Shown here piece after piece: positions 25,097 to 33,326 of a stretch of 44,510 nucleotides of DNA. Below the pieces are notes generated by a model, which was given only the letters and a program-made list of their open reading frames with translations, was not told where the DNA came from and did no database searches. The position numbers were made by a program, and so were the translations under genes. The stretch is from WTAW01 sp964406575 (GTDB lineage: Bacteria > Acidobacteriota > Aminicenantia > Aminicenantales > Aminicenantaceae). Within the stretch, counting starts at the first letter, position 1, and the number at the start of each line of letters is the position of its first letter. The stretch is taken from the NCBI GenBank assembly GCA_964406575.1, contig CAYOSH010000032.1, positions 1 through 44,510 on the forward strand. The letters run 5' to 3'.

Positions 25097-25944
25097 TCAG
25101 TGTCATCATTCCCACGTTCAACAGAGCCGTTTATTTAAAGGAAGCGATCCACTCTGTTCTGGACCAGGGTTATTTCCGTAAACCGGAGTATTCGAAAGAT
25201 TTTGAAGTCATCGTGGTGGATGACGGCTCGACGGATGAGACTGGAGAGGTTGTCAATTCCTTCTCCTTTTCTATCCAGTACATCACCCAAGAGAACAAGG
25301 GAGTGAGCGCAGCCAGGAATGTGGGACTCGAGCATGCCAGAGGAGATTTTATTGCTTTTCTGGATTCAGACGATCTCTGGAAAAAGGAAAAAATAGGCGT
25401 CCAGATGAGTTTGATGCATACGGTATCGCATGTGATGGTCTGCTATACAGAGGAGACCTGGATCAGACATGGTGTTTTTGTAAACCCAAAGACGAGACAT
25501 CAGAAGCATTCCGGCTGGATCTTTGACAAAGTCCTGCCACTCTGCCTCATCAGTCTATCCTCAGCTCTGTTTCGAAAAGAGGTCTTCGCGAAGATCGGCG
25601 TTTTCGATGAGGATTTTCCTGTCTGTGAAGATTATGATTTCGGGATTCGGCTCGCGCATCAATATCCCTTGTATTTCATCACCAGGCCTCTCATCGTCAA
25701 AAGGGGAGGACACGCAGACCAGTTATCCAGAAGATATAGGGGAATGGACAAGTTCCGCATAAAAGCACTGGAAAAAGCCCTGTCTCTCGACCTGACCCCT
25801 CACCAGAGAGACCTTGTTCAGGGAGAAATCGTCAAGAAAAGTCGGGTATTGATTGGCGGTTTCGTGAAAAGGGGAAAAACTGGCGACGCCGAACACTACC
25901 AAAAACTTATCGAAACACATTCCACTGGGAAAAAAAATCCCTGA
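25093..25944 (+). CDS. Family 2 glycosyltransferase
   Basis: A 283-aa GT-A fold transferase. MISVIIPTFNRAVYLKEAIHS is the nucleotide-binding N terminus, VIVVDDGSTDET follows near residue 53, NKGVSAARNVGLEHARGD near residue 78, and the metal-binding DxD is in FLDSDDLW near residue 96. The acceptor side has FDEDFPVCEDYDFGIRL with the likely base in the ED motif. No membrane helices are visible, so it acts at the cytoplasmic face on an unknown sugar-nucleotide. Coupled by ATGA to the LEA14-like gene. Confidence 0.88.
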   Translation: MISVIIPTFNRAVYLKEAIHSVLDQGYFRKPEYSKDFEVIVVDDGSTDETGEVVNSFSFSIQYITQENKGVSAARNVGLEHARGDFIAFLDSDDLWKKEKIGVQMSLMHTVSHVMVCYTEETWIRHGVFVNPKTRHQKHSGWIFDKVLPLCLISLSSALFRKEVFAKIGVFDEDFPVCEDYDFGIRLAHQYPLYFITRPLIVKRGGHADQLSRRYRGMDKFRIKALEKALSLDLTPHQRDLVQGEIVKKSRVLIGGFVKRGKTGDAEHYQKLIETHSTGKKNP

Positions 25945-25985
25945 CTCTACAAAAAAGTTCCTCTCAATCCGCAGAGAAGGATTTC

Positions 25986-26039
25986 TGAGTGTCCCAATTG
26001 GTGATTGCGGTTTTCTGCACAACACAATTGAGACACTCA
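25986..26039. repeat. 15-bp inverted repeat downstream of the glycosyltransferase gene
   Basis: TGAGTGTCCCAATTG (25986-26000) and CAATTGAGACACTCA (26025-26039) pair at 14 of 15 positions around a 24-base loop. There is no T-tract after it, so it is either a terminator-like processing structure or the paired ends of a small palindromic element. Confidence 0.6.
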
Positions 26040-26103
26040 ATAACGCCACGTGTGTTCGTACAACTTGGGATTGAGGGATACTTCGCCCTAAAATAACTTT
26101 ATC

Positions 26104-26131
26104 TTACCTTTTGTGCGAAAAGGACTATAAT
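26104..26131 (+). promoter_or_regulatory. Promoter of the nitroreductase gene
   Basis: A consensus TATAAT at 26126-26131 with TTACCT at 26104-26109 as a weak -35, 16 bases apart. The gene begins at 26178 behind a strong AGGAGGT. Confidence 0.5.
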
Positions 26132-26177
26132 AGGAGAAATTTTCATTAGGCCCACGATCCACTCCAGAGGAGGTGTG

Positions 26178-26693
26178 ATGAGCGTATTAGATGTCATCCG
26201 GTTGAGGCGGAGCGTCAGAGTTTACAGACCTGACCCCATTCCCGAAGAGGCTTTACAACGAGTTCTCGAGGCCGCTCGTCTTGCACCCTCGGGAAAAAAC
26301 CTCCAGCCATGGAAATTTGTACTCGTTCAGGATGACCGAATGAAGAAAAAATTGGCCAAAGCGTGTAATCAACAGGCTTTTATCGCCGATGCCCCTCTCA
26401 TCATCGTGGCTTGCGGCTTTCCCGATGAGTGTTATCGAGCCATGGGCCGCTACATGAGATCGTGGCCAGTGGATGTCACCATCGCTCTTGAACATCTGAT
26501 CCTGCAAGCGCAGGAGGAAGGCCTGGGGACATGTTGGATAGGCTCCTTCGGGGAAGAGGAGGTCAAATCCCTACTCAATGTTCCCGAACATGTCAAAGTG
26601 TTGGCTCTCACTCCTCTCGGATATCCAGGAGAGGATCCCCAGTCCCGTGGACGAAAGCCCCTCGAAAAAATCGTCTCATATGATTCCTTCTGA
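26178..26693 (+). CDS. Nitroreductase-family FMN oxidoreductase
   Basis: A 171-aa member of the nitroreductase family, which binds FMN at a dimer interface and uses NAD(P)H. RRSVRVYRPDPIPEEALQRVLEAARLAPSGKNLQPWKFV shows the N-terminal RRSxRxf and the SGxNxQPW FMN-binding motif. LILQAQEEGLGTCWIGSF near residue 115 and TPLGYPGE near 150 are also typical. ATG 26178 is chosen over GTG 26175, since AGGAGGT ends at 26174. The substrate cannot be told. It is monocistronic and convergent with the following gene. Confidence 0.9.
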   Translation: MSVLDVIRLRRSVRVYRPDPIPEEALQRVLEAARLAPSGKNLQPWKFVLVQDDRMKKKLAKACNQQAFIADAPLIIVACGFPDECYRAMGRYMRSWPVDVTIALEHLILQAQEEGLGTCWIGSFGEEEVKSLLNVPEHVKVLALTPLGYPGEDPQSRGRKPLEKIVSYDSF

Positions 26694-26790
26694 CCGAAGA
26701 GACCTTGATCGTAGACGGAGAACGGGAGTGATGTGTGATCGAGTAGCCCCAGCAGGTGGCCAAATCGGGCAAAAACTGATCTGAAATAAT

Positions 26791-27543
26791 CTAGAACCAG
26801 TAGTTTATACCGATCGTGATCTGGTAGGCGCTCAGGTCGAAATTTTCAAAATTCTGGAATTCCGGTTCCAGATTTCCGGAAGCATAATTGAATTTAAACT
26901 CGCCTTCGACACTGATCCTGTTCGCCACGGGCACCATGATTCCCAAGAAGCCGTGGAAGCCAATGGTGAGCTTGCTCTCATGGCGAATATCGGCAGGGAG
27001 GATGGAGTAGCCGGTTACGACTTTATCCAAATCTTGGTCATAAAATTCCTGTGGATTCGCGAAATCGACGGTGTCCCCCTGCATCCTCACGGTCCAGATG
27101 TAGAGGCCTACCCCTCCTCCGACATAGGGGATGACGCTCGCTCGTCTTCCCATAGGGGTCAGCTTTATGGACGCTTGGAGGGGTGTGATCGCAACTGTAA
27201 AAACATGGGAGATAGGAGAGCCTTCCCCGTAATCGAAGGCATAGTATTGGTCCTCCACAACGTCGCCCACGTAATTCATGTAAGACCCGACCTTCTTTTG
27301 GCTGTATCCATCCAGGCCCAAAGTGAGGCTGACCTGGTTCGACAAGAAATACTCGTAAGTGAAGCAAAAAACGGTGTCTTGGAAATCATCCTTTGTGAAT
27401 GACATTTGATCAAACTCCAGCTTCCACAGATCGCTGTTGGCTCTGGGTAAAAAATATCCCACCTTGAATGTCACGAGGTCAGAAAACACAAATCCAGGGA
27501 TCATAAGCAAAAGGGCCATAAAAAATAGTAAATATTTCTTCAT
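26791..27543 (-). CDS. Outer-membrane beta-barrel protein (OmpW/Opacity-like)
   Basis: A 250-aa protein with a signal peptide (MKKYLLFFMALLLMIPGFVFS, cleavage about residue 21). The mature part shows repeated amphipathic strands (VTFKVGYFLPRA, VSLTLGLDGY, VIPYVGGGVGLYIWTV) and ends in a strand with terminal Phe (ITIGINYWF), the usual outer-membrane insertion signal. I cannot assign transport or adhesion. ATG 27543 is behind GAGGAGAAAAAA; an upstream extension to 27573 precedes that site. The promoter at 27680-27708 leaves a leader of about 130 bases. Confidence 0.8.
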   Translation of the reverse strand: MKKYLLFFMALLLMIPGFVFSDLVTFKVGYFLPRANSDLWKLEFDQMSFTKDDFQDTVFCFTYEYFLSNQVSLTLGLDGYSQKKVGSYMNYVGDVVEDQYYAFDYGEGSPISHVFTVAITPLQASIKLTPMGRRASVIPYVGGGVGLYIWTVRMQGDTVDFANPQEFYDQDLDKVVTGYSILPADIRHESKLTIGFHGFLGIMVPVANRISVEGEFKFNYASGNLEPEFQNFENFDLSAYQITIGINYWF

Positions 27544-27679
27544 TTTTTTCTCCTCTGTCGAAATCTTCTGCAAAATCTATGCCAAAAAACGAAACTCCCG
27601 ATTCCAGGGGAAACCTGATCTCTTTTTGTTCCAAAAATAGGTCAACTGTCCACTTCTTAACATCGTTGACACGATACCT

Positions 27680-27708
27680 TTTATAGAACAGATGTCTCCT
27701 TGAGTCAA
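27680..27708 (-). promoter_or_regulatory. Promoter of the barrel-protein gene
   Basis: On the minus strand TTGACT (27703-27708) and TATAAA (27680-27685) are separated by 17 bases. Transcription would begin near 27673, giving an untranslated leader of about 130 bases before ATG 27543; I see no recognisable riboswitch in it. Confidence 0.65.
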
Positions 27709-27769
27709 CACCTTAATATTTTACTATATGTCGGGTGCGACATGCGATATACTAGTTTTGAGAAGTCAC

Positions 27770-28420
27770 ATGAAAACCCGAGTTTTCAAGATCGATCCTG
27801 AGAGAATCATCCCCACGGATAAAACTAGAGCGATCGTCTCTATTTTACGGAATGATGGCGTTATCGTGTACCCGACAGAAACATTTTATGGGCTGGGGGC
27901 CAACTGTTTTTCTGCCAGAGCCATCAAAAAAATATTTGCTCTGAAAAGAAGAAACCCAGAGAAGCCTCTCTCTGTTGTGATCTCTGACAGGCAGATGCTG
28001 GACTCTGTGGTTGCCCAAGTCCCTTCTTTTGCTGAGCCGTTCCTTCAGATGTTTTGGCCAGGGCCATTGACCTTGATTTTTCCGGCCAGTCCTCTTCTCC
28101 CCGGAGAACTTCTTGGAGCCGCAAAATCCATCGGTATCCGCCTCCCCGCCTATCCGGCATTGAGGGGCCTTGTGAAAAGTGCGGGATTCCCCATTACGGC
28201 AACGAGCGCCAACATTTCCGGAGAAGAGGAGCTCTCAAGCTTCGAGAGGGTTATCGACGTCTTTGCGGGCAAAGTTGATTGTATCATCGATGGCGGGATC
28301 ACAAAGGGCGGCCGTCCGTCAACCGTTCTCGACCTCACTCCCCCAAAACCCAATATTCTCAGAGAAGGGGCGATCCCAGCCGCTGAGCTTCTTGACATTG
28401 TGAATGTAAAAAGAAGCTAA
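27770..28420 (+). CDS. tsaC: L-threonylcarbamoyladenylate synthase (TsaC/Sua5/YrdC)
   Basis: Makes threonylcarbamoyl-AMP from Thr, bicarbonate and ATP for the t6A37 modification of ANN-decoding tRNAs. The YrdC fold is shown by GVIVYPTETFYGLGANC near residue 30, KRRNPEKPLSVVI near 58, IGIRLPAYPALRGLV near 122 and the ATSANISGEEE motif. At 216 aa it lacks the Sua5 C-terminal domain. An in-frame ATG at 27728 would add 14 residues; I use ATG 27770, where the family begins. The end overlaps the convergent hydrolase by four bases. Confidence 0.93.
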   Translation: MKTRVFKIDPERIIPTDKTRAIVSILRNDGVIVYPTETFYGLGANCFSARAIKKIFALKRRNPEKPLSVVISDRQMLDSVVAQVPSFAEPFLQMFWPGPLTLIFPASPLLPGELLGAAKSIGIRLPAYPALRGLVKSAGFPITATSANISGEEELSSFERVIDVFAGKVDCIIDGGITKGGRPSTVLDLTPPKPNILREGAIPAAELLDIVNVKRS

Positions 28421-29421
28421 AGAGATACTTCCATCCCCTCCTCTGCCAGCCCGAACCCCTCCCCGCGGATGCGTTTTATCGGGTCGCCATCTGGGTCTAA
28501 AGCCAGGTTGGAGTGGTTCAGATGGGTGAAGTATATTCTGGTTTTCTCCTTATTTGCGGTCTGTTTGAGTATGTCCAAACTTGTGGTGATAAAGGGATGT
28601 CCTATCTGTGCGAGGTCTCTTCCCGGCAGCTCTTCGGGGCTGTAGAATGTTCCGTCAAGCAGAGCAAAATCGACGCTTTCAACCTCTTCTCTTATGGATC
28701 GGTCCCATGCATCCCAGCTCTGGATATCAGGGATGTAGAGAAGTGTTTTGCTCCTCCCTGTGATCACAAAACATAGCGTGTCTGAATATTCATCCCTATG
28801 AGGTACTTTTAGGGGTGTGACCTTCACGCTCTGGGTCAAGGAAAAAGCTTTATCGGGTTCGAGAAAATGGAGGGCAATATTCTGAAGATTGACAAGTTGA
28901 CTCCACGGACCATTGTTCGCCAAAAAATCGCCCATCCGCTGAGAACAGTAGACGGGGATTCTGTCTGCGGACATGGCCTCATAGCCATAGTATATCAATC
29001 CGGTGTAATGGCCGATGTGGGCGTGTGTCAACAGCATGCCATGCGGCGCGTTTTTTTTACCGCTTCGCGCAAAACCCATTCGCTCATGAGCCATATCGTA
29101 CTGGCGGCTGATATCTGGGGAGACGTCGATGATGAAGATCTTCTTCTCTATGAAGTCAAGGACGGCCAATGAAGGACGGAGGCGTTCAAAAGGCGGGTCC
29201 TGTCTTGCTTTTTTGCAGTTTTTGCAGTAGCAGCCGATCTGGGGGATCCCGCCATCTTGCGCAGTCCCCAAGACCTTGATCAAGACATCTGTTTTCTGGG
29301 GGTGTGTGATCAAGTGAGGTTTCGAATGATCCTTAGATTTAGGGGAGGGCCAGAGACTCCCCATTCCAGCAATAGTCAAAAATCCCCTTTGAATAAAATT
29401 TCTCCTCTTTATGATGTCCAT
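28417..29421 (-). CDS. PqqB-like metallo-beta-lactamase-fold hydrolase with Tat-type signal
   Basis: A 334-aa protein. The N terminus KRRNFIQRGFLTIAGM is a twin-arginine-type export signal. The mature part opens like PqqB (GTAQDGGIPQIGCYCKNCKKA) and has the metal motif HAHIGHYTGL, in which Gly takes the Asp position of HxHxDH. Later metal or active-site residues are in VPHRDEYSDT, YIPDIQSWD and THLNHSN. PqqB is an Fe-dependent hydroxylase of PQQ biosynthesis; no other pqq gene is visible here, so the reaction is unknown. Start ATG 29421 follows AGAGGGGATCT; a longer start at 29499 is possible. Confidence 0.8.
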   Translation of the reverse strand: MDIIKRRNFIQRGFLTIAGMGSLWPSPKSKDHSKPHLITHPQKTDVLIKVLGTAQDGGIPQIGCYCKNCKKARQDPPFERLRPSLAVLDFIEKKIFIIDVSPDISRQYDMAHERMGFARSGKKNAPHGMLLTHAHIGHYTGLIYYGYEAMSADRIPVYCSQRMGDFLANNGPWSQLVNLQNIALHFLEPDKAFSLTQSVKVTPLKVPHRDEYSDTLCFVITGRSKTLLYIPDIQSWDAWDRSIREEVESVDFALLDGTFYSPEELPGRDLAQIGHPFITTSLDILKQTANKEKTRIYFTHLNHSNLALDPDGDPIKRIRGEGFGLAEEGMEVSL

Positions 29422-29578
29422 AGATCCCCTCTTTTTGTTCGTGATATCGGACTTTTCAGGCTCATGAATATTTTTAGATAATGTCGCTCGATCTATCACC
29501 TCTGATCCTATCTAATGAAGTCGATAGATTCAGAGGCTCATTCTTATGACGGGCCGAAAGGATGAACCTGATTGCGAT

Positions 29579-31513
29579 CTAAAGGACTTTTGCTCCTGCG
29601 GGGATATCCTCTACAAAAAATGGGATGTAGGCTTTCCCTTCCATCTCGGCCGCAAGAAGCATCGCCTGCGATTCTACTCCTCGGATGACGGCAGGCTGGA
29701 GATTCACGATCACGATGAGTTTTTTTCCGACCAGGTCTTCGGGGGTATATGTTTCAGCAATACCGGCCACCATCTGTTTGTGTTCAGTTCCAATATTGAC
29801 ATCGATCTTCAGTAGTTTGTTTGTTCCCTCCACGCGTTCTGCTTTCAGGATCTCTCCGACACGCAGGTCCATTTTTTTAAATTCATCGAAGGTGACGATA
29901 TTCATTTGTTCCTCCTTTACGGTTTTCCCGGATTTGGCTTCCTCTTCTTTCAAAAAATCTTTCAGGCTGACTCTCGGAAAGAGAGGTTCGGGCTTTTGAA
30001 TCTTTTGGCCGAGCTTAAAATTGTTGAAGGCTAGATCGTTGTAGGTCTCATCCGTTACGGGTCCGGATTCTCCGAGGTATTCCCATATTTTTGCGGCGGA
30101 ATCGGGCATAACCGGGTAGATAAAATAGGCAATGGCCCTGATCGCCGCAGCAGCCTGGTACAAAACCCTTGCCAGCCTATTTTTTTGGGATGCGTCTTTG
30201 GCGAGCTTCCAGGGCTCATTCTCGGCAAGATATTTATTGACTGAATTGAGGTACACCCATACATCCTCCATCGCTCTGTTTATGGCGTAATCCTCAAAGT
30301 GGTTGAACACTTTTTCCTTCAGCGACTCCATGTCGGTCCGGAGGACAGTATCCTGGAAGTTTTCCTCATCCATGTGTTCGATCGATTTACCGAAGGAATT
30401 GTTGATCATGGTCAGTGTTCGCTGCAAAAGGTTTCCCAGGTCGTTGGCCAGGTCGGAATTGACCCTGTGGACAAATCCTTCATGGGAAAAATTCCCGTCC
30501 AAACCGATTGGGATCTCCCTGAGCAAAAAATAGCGGAGAGAGTCGGGCCCAAAAGTTCTGAGGATGGCATGCGGGTCGAGAACGTTTCCCCTGGATTTGG
30601 ACATCTTTGTCTCGTCTTTGAGCCACCATCCATGGCTAAAAATTCTCTTCGGAAGTGGGAATCCGGCTGCCATGAGAAAAGCGGGCCAGAATACCGCATG
30701 GAATCTGAGGATATCTTTTCCGATGAGATGGACGCTCGGTGGCCAAAATTTGTCGTACAGCTCCAGGTTCCAGTCATACCCGATGCCTGTCAGGTAGTTG
30801 TGCAGCGCATCGAACCAGACGTAAATGGTGTGTTCAGGATCATCGGCAACAGGGATGGCCCATTTCACTGTGGTCCGGGTTATGCTCAAGTCCTTGAGCC
30901 CCTGCCGCACAAAACTGACGATCTCGTTCATCCGGCTTTGCGGACGAACAAACTGAGGATTTTTTGCATAAAACTCGAGGAGAGGTTCCTGATAGGTCGA
31001 CAGTTTAAAGAAGTAACAGGCCTCGGATACCTTGCCCGCCTTTTTCCCACAGTCCGGACAGACCTTATGTCCGTCGTCCTCCAGCGGGACATCCTCGGAA
31101 AGAAAGTTCTCATCGCTCACACAGTAATAACCCTCGTAGATGCCTTTGGTGATGTCTCCTTTGTCCTTCAATCTTTGAAAGATTTTTTGCACGCCTTTTT
31201 CATGGAAAGGTTGGGTCGTGCGGATAAAATAATCATAGGCAATATTCAATTCTCTCCACAGATTCTTGAACCGTCCGACCACGCGGTCAGCCAACTCTAT
31301 GGGTTTGAGGCCTTTTTCTGCGGCAGACTTTTCGATCTTCTGGCCGTGTTCATCCGTCCCGGTGAGAAAGAACACCTCGTTTCCCGAGAGTTTTTTAAAT
31401 CGGCTGAGGGCATCGGCGATGATGGTGGTGTAGGCATGTCCGATATGGGGCACATCGTTCACATAGTAGATGGGGGTGGTGATGAAAAAAGTCTCTCTAG
31501 AGGTCTCTTCCAC
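29579..31513 (-). CDS. metG: Methionyl-tRNA synthetase with C-terminal tRNA-binding domain
   Basis: Charges tRNA-Met. The class I signatures are HIGH at 23-26 and KMSKS in DETKMSKSRGN near residue 303. A CPDC knuckle lies near residue 146. The anticodon-binding helices follow from about residue 360. Residues about 540-644 (MNIVTFDEFKKMDLRVGEIL to the end) form the Trbp111/OB tRNA-binding domain. It is 644 aa. Start GTG 31513 has AAGGAGG eight bases upstream; it lies inside the end of folE (17-base overlap). Confidence 0.96.
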   Translation of the reverse strand: MEETSRETFFITTPIYYVNDVPHIGHAYTTIIADALSRFKKLSGNEVFFLTGTDEHGQKIEKSAAEKGLKPIELADRVVGRFKNLWRELNIAYDYFIRTTQPFHEKGVQKIFQRLKDKGDITKGIYEGYYCVSDENFLSEDVPLEDDGHKVCPDCGKKAGKVSEACYFFKLSTYQEPLLEFYAKNPQFVRPQSRMNEIVSFVRQGLKDLSITRTTVKWAIPVADDPEHTIYVWFDALHNYLTGIGYDWNLELYDKFWPPSVHLIGKDILRFHAVFWPAFLMAAGFPLPKRIFSHGWWLKDETKMSKSRGNVLDPHAILRTFGPDSLRYFLLREIPIGLDGNFSHEGFVHRVNSDLANDLGNLLQRTLTMINNSFGKSIEHMDEENFQDTVLRTDMESLKEKVFNHFEDYAINRAMEDVWVYLNSVNKYLAENEPWKLAKDASQKNRLARVLYQAAAAIRAIAYFIYPVMPDSAAKIWEYLGESGPVTDETYNDLAFNNFKLGQKIQKPEPLFPRVSLKDFLKEEEAKSGKTVKEEQMNIVTFDEFKKMDLRVGEILKAERVEGTNKLLKIDVNIGTEHKQMVAGIAETYTPEDLVGKKLIVIVNLQPAVIRGVESQAMLLAAEMEGKAYIPFFVEDIPAGAKVL

Positions 31514-32096
31514 TGGGGATTCCTCCTTTGATCAAGGTCATCGCTTCGGCTCGCGTGGCGTGGCTTGTGCGGAAGGAGCCCCGCACGGCGGAGGTTACGG
31601 TCAATGCCTTGGGTTTCTTGGCACCTCGCATGGACATGCACATGTGTTCAGCCTCGATCACGACCATCACGCCAAGGGGTTTCAGCCGTTCGTCAATGAG
31701 ATCGGCGATCTGTTTGGTAAGCCGTTCCTGTACCTGAAGCCTGCGCGCATAGCTCTCCACGACTCGGGCGATCTTGCTGAGGCCCACGATTCTCCCTCCT
31801 TTCGGGATGTAAGCCACATGGGCAACTCCCGCAAAGGGCAGCAGGTGATGCTCACACATCGAGTATAGAGGGATGTTCTTGATCAGCACCATTTCGTCGT
31901 GTTTTTCGTCCTGGATCACCTTCATGTGCATGGCGGGATCTTCGTTCAGGCCTCCGAGGATTTCTTTAAACATACTGGCGACTCTTTGTGGAGTTCTCTG
32001 GATACCGGCCCTCTTGGGGTCTTCACCGATCCCCTCCAGGATGAGCTTAACTCCCTTTTTGATGGCTCTGACATCAACCTTGTTTTTTTTCTTCAT
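31497..32096 (-). CDS. folE: GTP cyclohydrolase I
   Basis: Converts GTP to dihydroneopterin triphosphate, the first step of folate and biopterin synthesis. The zinc and active-site residues are in YSMCEHHLLPFAG near residue 80 and MCMSMRGAKKP near residue 150. RTPQRVASMFKEI is the conserved N-terminal helix. The 199 aa fit the homodecameric FolE-A type. It sits in the cobB-larC-folE-metG run, 40 bases after larC. Confidence 0.95.
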   Translation of the reverse strand: MKKKNKVDVRAIKKGVKLILEGIGEDPKRAGIQRTPQRVASMFKEILGGLNEDPAMHMKVIQDEKHDEMVLIKNIPLYSMCEHHLLPFAGVAHVAYIPKGGRIVGLSKIARVVESYARRLQVQERLTKQIADLIDERLKPLGVMVVIEAEHMCMSMRGAKKPKALTVTSAVRGSFRTSHATRAEAMTLIKGGIPSGRDL

Positions 32097-32136
32097 ATCT
32101 TAACCGTTATTCCTTCCGGCACACAGGGAATCTCTT

Positions 32137-33321
32137 CTAGGATTTTTCGCCTTTTTTAATGTTTAAATACTCCTGCTTCACGAGTTCGATGACCTGTTTC
32201 ACAGGAAGCCCCTTTTTCTGTGCCAGTAAAAGGCAATCCGAAAATTCGGGCTGAATATTCACTGCTTCGGTTCCGCTGAAGGCAACCTTTACGGGGATCG
32301 CTTCTCCGAATAACTGGACTGTGAAGATCTTCCGCTCGAGAACGCGCCTTGAGACGGGAAAATATCTGACCCCGATTGAGCTGGTCTCTTCAAATACCGT
32401 GCGGATAAGAACATCCATTTTATCAAGATCAGCCAGAATGGTCAATTTGGAGGCCAGCCTATTTTTTTTCATGACAACTGGCGTGAGATACACGTCCAGC
32501 GCTCCGAGGGAAAACGCTTTGTCGAAGATGCTGGCGAGGATCTCCGGCGTGGAATCATCGACATTGGTTTCGATCACATAGATATCCCTGTCTACTCCGC
32601 TTTCCTGGCTCTCGCCGTAGAATGCCCGAAGGATGTTGGGACAATCAGGGAAGTCCCTGCCCCCTGCGCCGCAACCGACTTTTTCGTAGCAGAGTTCTGG
32701 AAAAGGCAGGAACTTTTCGACGAGGTTCGCCACGATCGCGGCACCGGTCGGCGTGACGAGCTCCTCTTTCACAAAACCGGAATAAACCGGGATCCCCTTC
32801 AAGAGCTCTGCCACGGCTGGAGGCGGAACGGGGAGAACACCGTGGGCTGTTTGAACTGATCCCTGTCCCATATTCAGAGGCGATGCATAGAACTTGTGGA
32901 TGTTCAGCTGTTCCGAAAGGAAACAACAGCCCATAATATCGATGATGGCATCGTCTGCGCCCGCCTCGTGGAGGTGAGCTTCGTGAAAAGTGTGCCCGTG
33001 CACATAGGCCTCTGCTTCGAAGAGTCTCCGGAATATCTGCAGGGCGCTGTTCTTGACGGATTCGGTGAAGGAGCTCTTTGTGAGCAGATTCTCCACGTCC
33101 GACCACTTCCGTGTCTTTTCTGTTTGAGGTCGGACATGGACATCGACCTTGAGCGCCCGGAGCGAAGCTCTTTTTGTCTCCTCGATCTGAATGTCCACCG
33201 GAAGTGCGAGTTCAGCCATTTTTTGGATAAATTTATCTTGTGAGACACCAAGGTCCAGAAGAGCTCCCAAGATCATGTCGCCGCTCAGTCCGGATGAGGC
33301 ATCAAAGTAGACGTATTTCAT
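32137..33321 (-). CDS. larC: LarC nickel-pincer cofactor chelatase
   Basis: LarC inserts nickel into P2TMN to give the NPN cofactor of lactate racemase and related enzymes, using CTP. The family pattern is clear: YFDASSGLSGDMILGALLDLG at the N terminus, HGHTFHEAHLHEAGADDAIIDIMG near residue 110 (metal-rich histidines), GRDFPDCPNILRAF, TNVDDSTPEILA and FEETSSIGVRYFPVSRRV. The two domains are in one frame, unlike the frameshifted L. plantarum gene. ATG 33321 follows cobB by five bases; a GTG at 33330 overlaps cobB. No larA, larB or larE is nearby. Confidence 0.92.
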   Translation of the reverse strand: MKYVYFDASSGLSGDMILGALLDLGVSQDKFIQKMAELALPVDIQIEETKRASLRALKVDVHVRPQTEKTRKWSDVENLLTKSSFTESVKNSALQIFRRLFEAEAYVHGHTFHEAHLHEAGADDAIIDIMGCCFLSEQLNIHKFYASPLNMGQGSVQTAHGVLPVPPPAVAELLKGIPVYSGFVKEELVTPTGAAIVANLVEKFLPFPELCYEKVGCGAGGRDFPDCPNILRAFYGESQESGVDRDIYVIETNVDDSTPEILASIFDKAFSLGALDVYLTPVVMKKNRLASKLTILADLDKMDVLIRTVFEETSSIGVRYFPVSRRVLERKIFTVQLFGEAIPVKVAFSGTEAVNIQPEFSDCLLLAQKKGLPVKQVIELVKQEYLNIKKGEKS

Positions 33322-33326
33322 ATCGT

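Noticed and set aside
30299..31531. Long plus-strand open frame (410 codons) opposite metG
   Set aside because: It lies fully antisense to a strongly supported methionyl-tRNA synthetase gene and its translation shows no family motif.
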